This document shows, piece by piece, positions 1 through 8,824 of a DNA stretch of 64,000 nt. The stretch's first letter is position 1. Each line of letters starts with the position of its first letter. The position numbers were made by a program, and so were the translations under genes. The DNA comes from Sphingomonas mali NBRC 15500 (GTDB taxonomy: Bacteria; Pseudomonadota; Alphaproteobacteria; Sphingomonadales; Sphingomonadaceae), in contig NZ_BCYX01000001.1 in assembly GCF_001598415.1 (NCBI RefSeq), forward strand, positions 186,001 through 250,000, in the 5' to 3' direction. The notes beneath the pieces are model-generated. The model made no database searches. It saw only the letters and a program-made list of their open reading frames with translations, and was not told the origin of the DNA.

Positions 1-503
1 AGCGCGGTCGCGGTCTGCACGACCTCGGCGATCTCGAACGGCTTGGCGATATAGAAGATCTTGTCCGCAGGCCCCGCTGCTTTCGAAATCTCGATCGGCG
101 AGAAATCGGAAAAGCCGGTGACGATGACGAGATTGATGTTGGGATCGAGCGCGCGAATGCGCGTCGCGGTTTCCTTGCCGTCGATCCCCGGCGGCATGCG
201 CACATCGATAAAGGCGACCGCGAATGGATTGCCGTCGGCGATCGCATCCTCGACCGCGGCGACCGCGTCGAGACCCTGATTGCAATGCGTGGTGTCGAAC
301 ACCTTGCCCGCGAGTTCCGCAGCCGGCGTGGATGCGTCGCCGAACAGCTCGACAGCCATGTCGCTCAGCGCGTCATGATTGGTCACCACCGGCTCGAAAC
401 AGTGCCGGTAGGATTCATGCATTGCCGGTTCGTCGTCGACGATCAGAATTCGCACCGCGCGCTGTCCCTCGCTGGTGAGACGTGCAGGACGTCCCAAGAT
501 CAT
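1..503 (-). CDS. Response regulator receiver-domain protein (3' end cut by window)
   Basis: The reverse strand reads open from an ATG at 503 to the window edge. A CheY-like receiver domain is visible: an acidic pair in the stretch VRILIVDDEP (about residues 17-26), the probable phospho-acceptor Asp in FIDVRMP (about residue 100), the switch Thr in IVTGF and the conserved Lys in AKPF. The distance between the acidic pair and the phospho-Asp is about 30 residues longer than in CheY, so an insertion sits early in the domain. A GTG at 455 would place the start directly before the receiver core and is a realistic alternative. The output domain lies outside the window, so the effector function cannot be told. 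The gene follows the ROK kinase by 45 bases on the same strand. Confidence 0.8.
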   Translation of the reverse strand, partial: MILGRPARLTSEGQRAVRILIVDDEPAMHESYRHCFEPVVTNHDALSDMAVELFGDASTPAAELAGKVFDTTHCNQGLDAVAAVEDAIADGNPFAVAFIDVRMPPGIDGKETATRIRALDPNINLVIVTGFSDFSPIEISKAAGPADKIFYIAKPFEIAEVVQTATA

Positions 504-548
504 TGCGGAGACGTAAGCGGACGGGGTTAAGGCGCCGTAAATGATCTT

Positions 549-1424
549 TTAGCCGAGCGCGTGCTGCCCCAACAGGATCGCGCCCAGCGGCCCGGCTTCG
601 GCACCGAGCGCCGCGGGAACGATATAGGCATCGAGATTGCCCAGCAGCGAGCGGTCGCCGTAACTGCCCAGGCTTTCGTCCAGCATTCGGCGTATCATCG
701 GCAGCAACCAGGGCACGCCCAACGCCACGCCGCCGCCGAAGACGATCCGGCGCGGAATGCCGGTCAGCACCAGCGTATGACAGAGTTGCGCGATCGGATG
801 CGCGACCTGGGGCCAGATCGGCGAATGCTCCGCTATCTCATTGGCGGCAACGCCGGCACGTGCCTTGATCGCCGGGCCAGATGCCAGCCCCTCGACGCAA
901 TCGCCGTGGAACGAGCAGATACCTGGCCAATCGTCACCTGCCATCCGCACCGGACGGACATGGCCCAATTCCTGGTGAGTCAGGCCGACCACCGGCTTAT
1001 CCTGGCTGATCAGCCCGACACCCACCCCGGTGCCGATGGTGATATAAGCGTGGTCATGCAGGCCCTTGGCCGCACCCCATTGGCCCTCCGCCAGCCCGGC
1101 GCCGACAACATCGGTGTGGAAGGCGGTGGGCACGTCATATCGACGCTGCAATCGCCCCGCGACATCGGTGTTGGCCCAGCCCGGCTTGGTGGTCGCGGTG
1201 ATATGGCCATAGCTGGCGGAAGTGGCGTCGATCCCAATGGGCCCGAAGCTGGCAATGCCGATCGCGTCGAACCCACGCCATTGGTCAAGCGCTTCCTCGA
1301 TCGCCGCCATCGTCGTTTCGGGATCGGTCGTGTCGACCCGTCGCGCCTCGACGATGGTCGCGCCATCCTGCGACAAAACGCACACGCACTTGGTGCCACC
1401 CAGCTCGACGCCTGCTATTCTCAA
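549..1424 (-). CDS. ROK-family fructokinase
   Basis: Sugar kinase of the ROK family, most like bacterial fructokinases that phosphorylate fructose at the expense of ATP. The 291-residue product opens with the phosphate-binding motif VELGGTK. It has a catalytic Asp in FHTDV (about residue 105) and the structural zinc site made by HQELGH (150-155) plus CSFHGDC (170-176), followed by EGLASGPAI, which is characteristic of the ScrK/GmuE subgroup. The frame stays open further upstream, but that extension overlaps the lyase gene and has no family similarity. I therefore choose the TTG at 1424, whose bases overlap the TGA of the upstream gene (TTGA), implying translational coupling. Sugar specificity is inferred from the family. 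Confidence 0.85.
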   Translation of the reverse strand: MRIAGVELGGTKCVCVLSQDGATIVEARRVDTTDPETTMAAIEEALDQWRGFDAIGIASFGPIGIDATSASYGHITATTKPGWANTDVAGRLQRRYDVPTAFHTDVVGAGLAEGQWGAAKGLHDHAYITIGTGVGVGLISQDKPVVGLTHQELGHVRPVRMAGDDWPGICSFHGDCVEGLASGPAIKARAGVAANEIAEHSPIWPQVAHPIAQLCHTLVLTGIPRRIVFGGGVALGVPWLLPMIRRMLDESLGSYGDRSLLGNLDAYIVPAALGAEAGPLGAILLGQHALG

Positions 1425-2233
1425 GACACCATCCCCAAAATCCGCTCCGCCTGAACGAGGTGCAGCGCTTCGACCATCTTGCCGTCGACCTGGATCACCC
1501 CGCCATCGCCGCTGGCGAACGCATCGCGTACGCGCGTCGCCCATTCGATCGCCGCGGCATCCGGGCTGAATACGGCGTTGCAGATATCGATCTGTCGAGG
1601 ATGGATCAGCGATTTGCCGTCATAGCCCATGGCGGCCGCCGCCGCGCATTCCGCCTCCAGCCGAGCGTCGTCCGAAAAATCGTTGCAAACGCCGTCGAGC
1701 GCGACGAGTCCGCGCGACCGCGCCGCCGCCAGCACGCTTGCCTGGACCGGCGCCAGCCAGGCGCGACCCGACCCGGGCCGCGCGCCCATTTCCAGCGCGA
1801 GGTCGTTCACGCCGAGCACGAACCCCTGCACGTCCGCCTCGGCGATATCCTGCAACCGGCCCAGCGCCTCACACGTCTCGATCATCACCCAAAGTGGTGT
1901 TCCGGAACCGAGATGATCACGGCATGTTCGGACGTCGCCCGCATTGCGTATCTTGGGCACCAAAACGGTCGCCCCCGTCCCGCGCACCGCCGCCAGGTCC
2001 GTCGCCCCCCATTCGGTGTCGAGGCCATTCACCCGGATCACCATTTCGTGCGCCCCAAACCCCTGGCTCGCCGCGGCAATAGCCGCCTCGCGCGCGCCGG
2101 TTTTCGCCTCGGGCGCGACCGCATCCTCCAGGTCCAGGATCACGACGTCGGCGGCGAGTCCTCTCGCCTTTTCTATCGCGCGCGAATTGCTTGCGGGCAG
2201 GAACAGTGCGCTGCGGCGGGGACGAAAGCTCAT
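1421..2233 (-). CDS. HpcH/HpaI aldolase / citrate lyase beta-subunit (CitE-like) protein
   Basis: A 270-residue CitE-like carbon-carbon lyase of the TIM-barrel HpcH/HpaI superfamily. Such stand-alone CitE-like proteins cleave or process acyl-CoA thioesters such as malyl-CoA or citramalyl-CoA. Visible motifs are [11 protein letters not shown] at the N terminus, LDLEDAV (34-40), the substrate-binding Arg in RVNG (about 67), PKI (93-95), the metal-binding Glu in MIET (about 119) and Asp in GVNDLA (about 144), and the C-terminal KSLIHPRQ. No citrate lyase alpha or gamma genes are adjacent, so this is not a citrate lyase complex. It is divergent from glutaryl-CoA dehydrogenase and coupled to the downstream kinase. 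The exact substrate is not determinable. Confidence 0.85.
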   Translation of the reverse strand: MSFRPRRSALFLPASNSRAIEKARGLAADVVILDLEDAVAPEAKTGAREAAIAAASQGFGAHEMVIRVNGLDTEWGATDLAAVRGTGATVLVPKIRNAGDVRTCRDHLGSGTPLWVMIETCEALGRLQDIAEADVQGFVLGVNDLALEMGARPGSGRAWLAPVQASVLAAARSRGLVALDGVCNDFSDDARLEAECAAAAAMGYDGKSLIHPRQIDICNAVFSPDAAAIEWATRVRDAFASGDGGVIQVDGKMVEALHLVQAERILGMVS

Positions 2234-2293
2234 GCCACCCCCTTGCCTCAAGCCGCCGAGCGGGACAATGCGGGCGGAGGCAAGGAGATTATC

Positions 2294-3478
2294 ATGGCTG
2301 GCATGGCGCATTTCGATTGGGCGGATCCGTTCCTGCTCGACGACCAATTGAGCGAGGACGAGCGGATGATCCGCGACACCGCGCGTGCTTATGCCGAAGA
2401 TAAGCTCGCACCGCGCATCATCGATGCTTTCGCCAACGAGACCACCGACCCGGAGATTTTCCGCGAGATGGGCGGGCTCGGTCTGCTCGGGCCGACGATC
2501 CCCGAGGAATATGGCGGCGTCGGCGCCAATTACGTGTCCTACGGCCTGGTCGCGCGCGAGGTCGAGCGGATCGACTCTGGTTACCGCTCGATGATGAGCG
2601 TCCAGTCGAGCCTCGTCATGTACCCGATCTACGCTTACGGCTCGGAAGAGCAGAAACGGAAGTATCTGCCCAAGCTCGCCAGCGGCGAGTGGATCGGTTG
2701 CTTCGGCTTGACGGAGCCCGATGCCGGCTCCGACCCCGGCGGGATGACGACGCGGGCGACCAAGACCGCCAATGGTTATTCGCTGTCGGGCGCCAAGACC
2801 TGGATTTCCAACGCCCCGATCGCCGACGTGTTCGTGATCTGGGCCAAGTCCGACGCCCATGGCGGCGGCATTCGCGGGTTCGTGCTCGAAAAGGGCATGA
2901 AGGGTCTCAGCGCGCCGAAGATCGAAGGCAAATTAAGTCTGCGCGCATCGATCACCGGCATGGTGATGATGGATGAGGTCGAAGTCGGCGAGGACGCGCT
3001 GCTGCCTGAGGTGCAGGGGTTGAAAGGTCCGTTCGGCTGCCTCAACCGCGCGCGCTACGGCATTTCCTGGGGATCGTTGGGCGCCGCCGAATTCTGCATG
3101 CACGCGGCGCGGCAATATGGCCTCGACCGCAAGCAGTTCGACAAGCCGCTCGCCGCCAACCAGCTGTTCCAGAAGAAGCTTGCCGACATGGAGACCGAAA
3201 TCGCGCTCGGTCTCCAGGCGTCACTGCGCGTCGGGCGGCTGATGGACGAGGGCCGGTTCGCGCCCGAGATGATCTCGATCGTCAAGCGCAACAATGTCGG
3301 CAAGGCGCTCGATATCGCGCGGATGAGCCGCGACATGCACGGCGGCAATGGCATTTCGGGCGAATATCAGGTCATGCGCCACCTTATGAACCTCGAGACG
3401 GTCAATACCTATGAGGGCGCGCACGACGTTCATGCACTGATCCTGGGCCGCGCGATCACCGGGATCGCGGCGTTCTAG
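2294..3478 (+). CDS. gcdH: Glutaryl-CoA dehydrogenase
   Basis: FAD-dependent acyl-CoA dehydrogenase of 394 residues that oxidises and decarboxylates glutaryl-CoA to crotonyl-CoA in lysine and tryptophan degradation. The FAD-binding segment [12 protein letters not shown] (about 138-149) and the C-terminal [20 protein letters not shown] block (about 371-390), carrying the catalytic Glu (about 374), match the glutaryl-CoA branch rather than the general acyl-CoA dehydrogenases. An AAGGAG ribosome site at 2282-2287 sits six bases before the ATG at 2294. The open frame extends much further upstream, but only as antisense to the lyase gene. The divergent CitE-like lyase may share the promoter region, though no common pathway is proven. 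Confidence 0.93.
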   Translation: MAGMAHFDWADPFLLDDQLSEDERMIRDTARAYAEDKLAPRIIDAFANETTDPEIFREMGGLGLLGPTIPEEYGGVGANYVSYGLVAREVERIDSGYRSMMSVQSSLVMYPIYAYGSEEQKRKYLPKLASGEWIGCFGLTEPDAGSDPGGMTTRATKTANGYSLSGAKTWISNAPIADVFVIWAKSDAHGGGIRGFVLEKGMKGLSAPKIEGKLSLRASITGMVMMDEVEVGEDALLPEVQGLKGPFGCLNRARYGISWGSLGAAEFCMHAARQYGLDRKQFDKPLAANQLFQKKLADMETEIALGLQASLRVGRLMDEGRFAPEMISIVKRNNVGKALDIARMSRDMHGGNGISGEYQVMRHLMNLETVNTYEGAHDVHALILGRAITGIAAF

Positions 3479-3558
3479 AGTCTGCTCCGTCCTACTTGCG
3501 GACGGTCGGCATCGGGCGCAGTCTCAGCCTCCCACTCATGGGGCAGGAGAAGTCGTTT

Positions 3559-3747
3559 ATGCTACGGATAGCTTTCGCGCTTGCCGCCGTCGCGATGGTC
3601 GCGACGCCATCGATGGCCGCCAACCGTTGCCGTGATGCCAAGGGTCACTTCATCGCCTGTCCGAAACCCAAGCCCGCGGCCGGCAAGTGCCGCAACGCGA
3701 AGGGCCATTTCGTGAAATGCGGAACGCCGGGCGCCAAGCCGGCCTGA
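3559..3747 (+). CDS. Small secreted protein with two Cys-flanked KGHF repeats
   Basis: A 62-residue protein with a clear signal peptide (LRIAFALAAVAMVATPSMA, cleavage probably after Ala21). The mature part is an internal duplication: NRCRDAKGHFIAC and GKCRNAKGHFVKC, each with a pair of cysteines bracketing an AKGHF core and separated by a Lys/Pro linker. The four cysteines suggest disulfides or metal binding after export. Small proteins of this type occur in sphingomonads, but I know of no demonstrated function. A GGCAGGAGA ribosome site precedes the ATG at 3559. The frame also opens at 3496 but lacks a ribosome site there. Confidence 0.75.
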   Translation: MLRIAFALAAVAMVATPSMAANRCRDAKGHFIACPKPKPAAGKCRNAKGHFVKCGTPGAKPA

Positions 3748-3765
3748 GCGCCAGCGGGCGGAGGG

Positions 3766-4140
3766 TCAGACGATCCGGACGATGTAAGTCAGCGTCCGGA
3801 CCGCTTTTCCTTCCCAGGGTCGCATGTACCGGAACACGATCCGGTACGTGCCCCGCCTGGCGCCCATGACCCGATAGGACGCGACCGATGGCGCGCCGAC
3901 CATGCCGGGTCGCGTGGCGACCGTCGTGACAAGCATGACGTTGATCCCGCGCTCGGCGTCGACTTTCCACATATAGCCAGTGCTGGCATTGGTCTGCAGC
4001 TCGACGCGGGCAGATTGCCCGCGTCGCAGCGTCGTCGCCTTGCCGCTATTCGCACCGACCAGCGGAATGTCTGCCGGCGCGGCGATGGCTACAGGCGCGA
4101 TCACCGATATCGCGATCGCCATGGACAATCCTGTTCGCAT
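3766..4140 (-). CDS. Chagasin/I42-type cysteine-protease inhibitor, exported
   Basis: A 124-residue secreted protein with an N-terminal signal segment (about residues 1-20) and the three loops of the MEROPS I42 inhibitor fold: NASTGYMW (51-58, the NPTTGY-like loop), GMVGAP (79-84) and RPWE (107-110). Members bind and inhibit papain-like cysteine proteases. In bacteria the target is often unknown. I chose the ATG at 4140 because AGAGGG precedes it. An ATG at 4155 would add five residues without a good ribosome site. It is convergent with the small Cys-repeat gene, and no cysteine protease gene is nearby. Confidence 0.8.
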   Translation of the reverse strand: MRTGLSMAIAISVIAPVAIAAPADIPLVGANSGKATTLRRGQSARVELQTNASTGYMWKVDAERGINVMLVTTVATRPGMVGAPSVASYRVMGARRGTYRIVFRYMRPWEGKAVRTLTYIVRIV

Positions 4141-4200
4141 CGCCTGCCCTCTCATGCTTGCCGTCTCGTGCCCCGCCTCAGCGAAGCACGATAAGCGTGA

Positions 4201-5499
4201 TCAGGCGTCGGCATAATCCTGCGCGGGGTTACGCGCATAGATGCCGAACGCCGTAATGATCGCATAGCAGGCTGCCGGTAGAAGGAGCGCCAGCGCGAGG
4301 CTGCCCGTCGTATCGGCGAGAAAACCGGTCGCGACCGGCAGCACCGCGCCGCCGAAAATCGCGACATTGATGATCCCCGAGCCGTCGGCCGCACGAGCAC
4401 CCAGCTTTTCGCAGGCAAGCGTGAAGATCGTCGGAAACATGATAGAATTCATCAGCCCGATCAGCAGCAAGCTGTACCCCGACGTCGTGCCGGTCGTGTG
4501 AGTCGATACGAAGATCAGCGCGATCGCGCCGACCGCCACGCTCGCCAGGACCTTGCCCGGGCTCACGAACCGCAACACCACCGCACCGATGAAGCGGCCG
4601 ATCATCGCGCACAGCCAATAAACGAAGATCAGCTTGCCAGCGGATTCGGTGGACAAGCCCATCACGCTGGACTGTTTGAGATAGTTGACGATCAGCGATC
4701 CGATCGAAACTTCGGCGCCGACATAGAGAAAGATGCAGAGCGCGCCGAACGCGAAACGCGGACGCCCGAGCAGATCGATTCCGGCAAACCCGCCGCCCGT
4801 CTGATGCGCTTCGCCCTTCAACTTATTGCGGAACATCCACACGACCGCCGCGACGACCGCCAACGCTACCGCCAGGCCAAGATAGCCATGGACGATCGCC
4901 TGGCTCTCGGCGGTACGATAAGCATCGAGCGCCGGCCCAGAGAGGTCCGCGGCGCTGACCTTCGAAAGGCTACCGAGAATCAGGATCGCGCCGACGATCG
5001 GAAAGATCGTCGTCCCCAGCGAATTGAACGCCTGCGCGAAGGTGAGCCGGCTCGACGCCGTTTCAGGCTTGCCGAGCAAGGTGATCAGCGGGTTCGCGAC
5101 AATCTGGACGAGCACGACACCGGTCGCGAGGATGAACAGGGCGAACAGGAAGAGGCCATAAGTGGCAGTGTTGGACGCAGGGATGAACAACAGGCAACCC
5201 ACCATCATCGTCAGCAACCCAGCCGCCGCACCGCGCATGTAACCGATCCGCTTGACCAGCATCGCGCCCGGAATGCCGATCAAGGCATAGGCTGTGAAGA
5301 AGCAGAACTGTACGAGCATCGCCTGCGTGTAGTTGAGCGTGAACAGCTCTTTCAGCTTCGGGATGATGACATCGTTCAGGCTTGTGATGCCGCCGAAGAT
5401 GAAGAACAGCGCGAAGACGAACACCTGCAGGCCGGGTGCGTTGACCCCTTTATGCGTGTCGCCCGTCGCAGGCGCCGCTGCGCTCGTGTCCATGACCAT
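4201..5499 (-). CDS. FucP-type sugar MFS transporter
   Basis: A 432-residue inner-membrane protein with about twelve hydrophobic segments, of the fucose/glucose/galactose:H+ symporter family (FucP/GluP). Typical features are FFIFGGITSLNDVIIPKL in the first helix region, the QFCFFTAYALIGIPGA stretch, NPLITLLG, and the AQAFNSLGTTIFP segment that is highly conserved in this family. AGGGAGA lies nine bases upstream of the ATG at 5499. The GTG at 5508 would be directly on the ribosome site and is unlikely. A LacI-type palindrome at 5595-5608, about 95 bases upstream, suggests sugar-responsive repression. The fructokinase gene about 2.8 kb away is a possible functional partner, but that link is inference. 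Confidence 0.88.
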   Translation of the reverse strand: MVMDTSAAAPATGDTHKGVNAPGLQVFVFALFFIFGGITSLNDVIIPKLKELFTLNYTQAMLVQFCFFTAYALIGIPGAMLVKRIGYMRGAAAGLLTMMVGCLLFIPASNTATYGLFLFALFILATGVVLVQIVANPLITLLGKPETASSRLTFAQAFNSLGTTIFPIVGAILILGSLSKVSAADLSGPALDAYRTAESQAIVHGYLGLAVALAVVAAVVWMFRNKLKGEAHQTGGGFAGIDLLGRPRFAFGALCIFLYVGAEVSIGSLIVNYLKQSSVMGLSTESAGKLIFVYWLCAMIGRFIGAVVLRFVSPGKVLASVAVGAIALIFVSTHTTGTTSGYSLLLIGLMNSIMFPTIFTLACEKLGARAADGSGIINVAIFGGAVLPVATGFLADTTGSLALALLLPAACYAIITAFGIYARNPAQDYADA

Positions 5500-5594
5500 G
5501 AAAAGCACTCTCCCTGGGGGTCCGGTCTGGAACCGGTTTGGAGCGCCTTGATGGCCTAGCTGGGCGGCGACCGCAATCGCCTAGTGAATCGAAT

Positions 5595-5608
5595 TGAGAA
5601 CGCTCTCA
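5595..5608. promoter_or_regulatory. Candidate LacI-family operator upstream of the FucP-like gene
   Basis: TGAGAACGCTCTCA is an inverted repeat (TGAGA...TCTCA) around a central CG, the symmetry typical of LacI-family operators. It lies about 95 bases upstream of the sugar transporter start and overlaps the last bases of the neighbouring dioxygenase gene. No LacI-type regulator is in the window, so the cognate repressor would be encoded elsewhere. Confidence 0.5.
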
Positions 5609-6406
5609 GCCAAACCGGTAGCCTGAAACGGCCCAGCCGAGCACGTTGCTGGAATGGTCGCGCACGGCTTCCTCGTCACCGCCTGCCCCCAACGCGACCA
5701 TCAGCGGCAATAGGTGTTCCTCGCGCGGATGGGCGAATTGCGCATGCGGCAGCGTCCGCCAGTTGGCGACGCGTTCGGCGCGGCGCACCGGGTCGGGATC
5801 GGTGACCGCCTCGGTCAGCGCGGCGTCCCATTCAGCGGAGGGCGCGACAACTGCGGAGCCGCGCGCGCGCAGATTGTGGAAGCTCATTCCCGATCCGACG
5901 ATCAGCACGCCTTCATCGCGCAGCGGCGCCAGCGCGCGTCCGATCGCGATATGGTCGGCGGGATCGAGATCGGCACGCAGCGACATCTGCGCGAGCGGGA
6001 TGTCCGCATCCGGCACCGCGACCTTCATCGGAATGAACACGCCATGATCCCAGCCCCGCGCATTTTCCTCGCGCGTCGCAAACCCTGCCTCGCGCAACAA
6101 AGATGCCGCGCGCCGGGCAACATCGGGCGCGCCCGGCGCGTCCCAGCGCAGATGATAGGTATGCTCGGGAAAGCTGTAATAATCGAACAACAGGTCGGGT
6201 CGCGCGCCGGTATGGACGGTGATCTCCGCTTCTTCCCAATGGCCCGATACCAGCAGGATTGCGCGCGGCCGTTCGGGCAGGCTCTCGATCAGTCCGGCGA
6301 GATAGCGCTCCATCGGCTGCCACATCGGATCCGACTGGCCGCCATTGGGGTCCATGAAGAAGCAGGGACCGCCGCCATGCGGAATGAACAAAGTGGGCAA
6401 GGTCAT
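5606..6406 (-). CDS. 4,5-DOPA-dioxygenase-type extradiol ring-cleavage protein (LigB family)
   Basis: A 266-residue class III extradiol dioxygenase of the DODA/YgiD group, which opens catechol rings using non-heme metal. The expected histidines are in place: His10 in IPHGGGP, His56 in VSGHWEE, His121 in WDHGVF, His177 in MSFHN and the C-terminal HPREEHLLPL (226-235). I chose the ATG at 6406 because MTLPTLFIPHGGG is the usual N terminus. The frame continues upstream to 6481 without family similarity. It is divergent from the [2Fe-2S] subunit gene with about 80 bases between starts. The natural substrate of bacterial members is often unclear. Confidence 0.88.
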   Translation of the reverse strand: MTLPTLFIPHGGGPCFFMDPNGGQSDPMWQPMERYLAGLIESLPERPRAILLVSGHWEEAEITVHTGARPDLLFDYYSFPEHTYHLRWDAPGAPDVARRAASLLREAGFATREENARGWDHGVFIPMKVAVPDADIPLAQMSLRADLDPADHIAIGRALAPLRDEGVLIVGSGMSFHNLRARGSAVVAPSAEWDAALTEAVTDPDPVRRAERVANWRTLPHAQFAHPREEHLLPLMVALGAGGDEEAVRDHSSNVLGWAVSGYRFG

Positions 6407-6483
6407 CGGCGGAATATCGCCTCGGCCCGGCCACGCAACAATGCCGCTAGCGGAAACGGCGCGTTTCCGCCTACATTTCATGC

Positions 6484-7023
6484 GTGACCAAGTTCACCGT
6501 CAACAATCAACCGGTCGAATACCGCATGGACCCGGCAACGCCTTTGCTGTGGGCATTGCGCGACGCGTCCAACCTGACCGGGACCAAATATGGCTGCGGC
6601 ACCGGGCATTGCGGCGCGTGCATCGTCGATGTGGACGGCTCGGCGAAGAAATCGTGCTTGGTGCCGATCGGATCGATCGAAGGCAGTGTCGTCACCACGA
6701 TCGAAGGCCTGTCGCATGATCGCAGCCATCCGATTCAGGTGGCGTTTCTGGCGGAGAATGTCAGTCAGTGCGGCTTCTGCATCCCGGGAATGATCATGGC
6801 CGCGTCGGTTTTGCTCAGGAACAATCCGCGTCCGTCGGAAGAGCAGATCCGCCAAAGCATCGCCAATATCTGTCGCTGCGGCGTCTATCCCCGGTTGGTC
6901 GAGGCGATCCAGCGCGCAGGGCGCATCCAGCGCGGCGACGACACCGTCGCGACGGGTCCGCGACCGGGAATCGATCCGAAGGACGCGACCCGCGTCGTGC
7001 CTGCACTGACGCCGACGCCCTGA
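6484..7023 (+). CDS. [2Fe-2S] subunit of a molybdenum hydroxylase (IorA/XdhA-like), orphan
   Basis: A 179-residue small subunit of the xanthine-oxidase/isoquinoline 1-oxidoreductase family. An N-terminal plant-ferredoxin-type cluster is formed by Cys38, 43, 46 and 58 (CGTGHCGAC...C). A C-terminal four-helix cluster domain carries Cys96, 99, 130 and 132 (QCGFC...CRC). It would pass electrons from a molybdopterin subunit to an acceptor. No large subunit or cofactor gene lies beside it, which is unusual for this family. A 25-30 residue Thr/Pro/Asp-rich tail extends beyond the usual end. The GTG start gives MTKFTVNNQPV. An ATG four bases earlier is out of frame. Confidence 0.88.
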   Translation: MTKFTVNNQPVEYRMDPATPLLWALRDASNLTGTKYGCGTGHCGACIVDVDGSAKKSCLVPIGSIEGSVVTTIEGLSHDRSHPIQVAFLAENVSQCGFCIPGMIMAASVLLRNNPRPSEEQIRQSIANICRCGVYPRLVEAIQRAGRIQRGDDTVATGPRPGIDPKDATRVVPALTPTP

Positions 7024-7132
7024 CTGATTCTTTCATTTGGCTGTCAGACCAATTCAGGAAAGGATCAGTGCGACTCGCCTACAACCCGACTATCGTTGGG
7101 CCGGCATGTGCGCCGGCGAGTGGAGAAATCTA

Positions 7133-8056
7133 ATGCGCAGGACTATTCTTATCGCGCTGATGGCCGCGGCGGCAATGACGCCCGCGATCGCCTCGGCGCA
7201 GGATCGCGGCTGGCGCGGTCGCGACCGTGACGCCGGCGCCAACTCGAATCAATCGCGCGGCGACCATGGCGGCTGGCGCGGTAATAATGGCGGCAATGGC
7301 GGTCGTAGCAATGGCGGCGCCGCATCTCCGGCGCCGACCCCGGCCCCTGCCCCCGCGCCGGCTCCCCGGTGGAACGGCGGCGGTAATGGCGGCTGGCGCG
7401 GCGGCAATGGCGGGGCCACCACGCCTGCCGTACCGAATGCCGATCCGCGGGCGCGCGGTGGCGGTCGCTGGGGCGGCGACAATGGCGGTTGGCGTGGCTA
7501 TCGCGGCAATCGCGACGGCAATAACGGGGCCGTGACCCCGGCGCCGGCTCCGCGCCTGGACGGCCAACGCGATGGCAATCGAGACTGGCGCAATCGCGGT
7601 GGCAACGACAATCGTGGCGATCGCAATTGGAACGGTGGCGACAATCGTCAGGACCGTAACTGGCGGGGTAATCGCGGCGACAATCGCGGCTGGACCGGCA
7701 ATGCGCGCGGTGACAATCGCTGGCGCGGGAACGATCGCGGCAGCAATTGGAATCGTGGCTGGCGTAACGACAACCGTTACAACTGGCAGAATTATCGCTC
7801 GTACAATCGTAACGCCTATCGGCTGCCGCGTTACTATGCGCCTTATGGCTGGAGCTATGGCTATCGCCGTTTCTCGGCCGGCGTGATTCTCGACTCGATC
7901 CTGTTCAACCAGAGCTATTGGATCGATGATCCCTATGACTACCGCCTGCCGGAAGTATACGGCCCCTATCGTTGGGTGCGCTATTACAATGACGCTCTGC
8001 TCGTGGATATCTACACCGGCGAGGTCGTCGACACGGTCTATGACATCTTCTGGTAA
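7133..8056 (+). CDS. RcnB-like exported protein with long Gly/Asn/Arg/Trp-rich region
   Basis: A 307-residue protein. A signal peptide (about 1-23, ending ASAQ) is followed by roughly 200 residues of low-complexity sequence rich in Gly, Asn, Arg, Asp and Trp (repeated NGGWRG and NRGDNRG units) with a Pro/Ala linker (PAPAPAPAP). The C-terminal 65 residues (from about GYRRFSAGVILD to the end) resemble the RcnB domain, a periplasmic module linked to nickel/cobalt homeostasis in E. coli RcnB. GGAG sits seven bases before the ATG at 7133. The low-complexity region keeps a strongly biased codon pattern, which creates long open antisense frames. Role in metal homeostasis is family-based inference. 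Confidence 0.82.
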   Translation: MRRTILIALMAAAAMTPAIASAQDRGWRGRDRDAGANSNQSRGDHGGWRGNNGGNGGRSNGGAASPAPTPAPAPAPAPRWNGGGNGGWRGGNGGATTPAVPNADPRARGGGRWGGDNGGWRGYRGNRDGNNGAVTPAPAPRLDGQRDGNRDWRNRGGNDNRGDRNWNGGDNRQDRNWRGNRGDNRGWTGNARGDNRWRGNDRGSNWNRGWRNDNRYNWQNYRSYNRNAYRLPRYYAPYGWSYGYRRFSAGVILDSILFNQSYWIDDPYDYRLPEVYGPYRWVRYYNDALLVDIYTGEVVDTVYDIFW

Positions 8057-8076
8057 GACGATCGTCACGTGAGGGT

Positions 8077-8114
8077 AAGGGCTCGAAGATTCGTCTTCGG
8101 GCCCTTGCCTTTTC
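8077..8114 (+). terminator. Rho-independent terminator after the RcnB-like gene
   Basis: A 13-base-pair stem (8077-8089 with 8094-8106, one G-T pair) closes on a TTCG tetraloop and is followed by the T-rich run CCTTTTCT. It starts about 20 bases after the stop codon at 8056 and separates this gene from the dioxygenase gene. Confidence 0.85.
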
Positions 8115-8140
8115 TGCGCGAGACGCGAAGAAACCGCGCC

Positions 8141-8824
8141 ATGTTCGGCAGGAAGAAGAACCCCTCGGGCGGCACCTCGAAGGAGCGCGGCCGCGTCGGT
8201 AGTGAAGTGGCGGCACGACTGGACGCCAATCCCAACGTCCAGGCGGCGATGGTCGGCGCGGCGCAAGCTTATTATTACATGAACTTCCTCACGCCCGCGC
8301 AGTGTGAGATGCTCATCAAGATCATCGACGGCAATCGCCGCCCGTCGACATTGCTGGCCGACCGCGAGGATTACGGTTTCCGGACCAGCGAAAGCTGCGA
8401 CATGGACCGCTATTCGCCCGATGTGGCGCCGATCGACACCTCGATCGCCAATCTGCTCGGCATCCCGCCGGCGAAAGGCGAGACGATGCAGGGGCAGCGC
8501 TATGCGCCCGGCCAGCATTTCCGCGCGCATCACGACTTCTTCCATGAAAACCAGAAATATTGGGCCGAGATGAAGCGGACCGGCGGCCAGCGCACCTGGA
8601 CCGCGATGATCTATCTGAACGATGTCGAGGAAGGCGGTGCGACCTGGTTCCCGCAAGCCGGCCTGCGCGTCGCGCCACGCCGCGGCCTGTTGCTGGCGTG
8701 GAACAACATGAACCCGGACGGCAGCCCCAATACGTTGACTCTGCACGAGGGCATGCCGGTGGTGAAGGGTGTCAAATACATCATCACCAAGTGGTTTCGC
8801 GAGAACGATTGGGCGGTCTACTAA
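8141..8824 (+). CDS. Prolyl-4-hydroxylase-like 2-oxoglutarate/Fe(II) dioxygenase
   Basis: A 227-residue soluble protein of the P4Hc family. The iron triad is His130 and Asp132 (AHHDFF) with His202 (TLHEG), and Lys212 (VKGVKYIITKWFR) is placed to bind 2-oxoglutarate. The core reads QRYAPGQHFRAHHD, TAMIYLNDVEEGGATWFP and GLLLAWNN. Such enzymes hydroxylate proline or other residues on proteins or peptides. The bacterial target here is unknown. The ATG at 8141 follows the upstream terminator. An in-frame GTG at 8069 lies inside that terminator region and is rejected as start. Confidence 0.87.
   Translation: MFGRKKNPSGGTSKERGRVGSEVAARLDANPNVQAAMVGAAQAYYYMNFLTPAQCEMLIKIIDGNRRPSTLLADREDYGFRTSESCDMDRYSPDVAPIDTSIANLLGIPPAKGETMQGQRYAPGQHFRAHHDFFHENQKYWAEMKRTGGQRTWTAMIYLNDVEEGGATWFPQAGLRVAPRRGLLLAWNNMNPDGSPNTLTLHEGMPVVKGVKYIITKWFRENDWAVY

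Noticed and set aside
8069..8140. GTG at 8069 as start of the prolyl-hydroxylase-like gene
   Set aside because: The extension would translate the hairpin of a strong Rho-independent terminator, and the extra residues have no family similarity.
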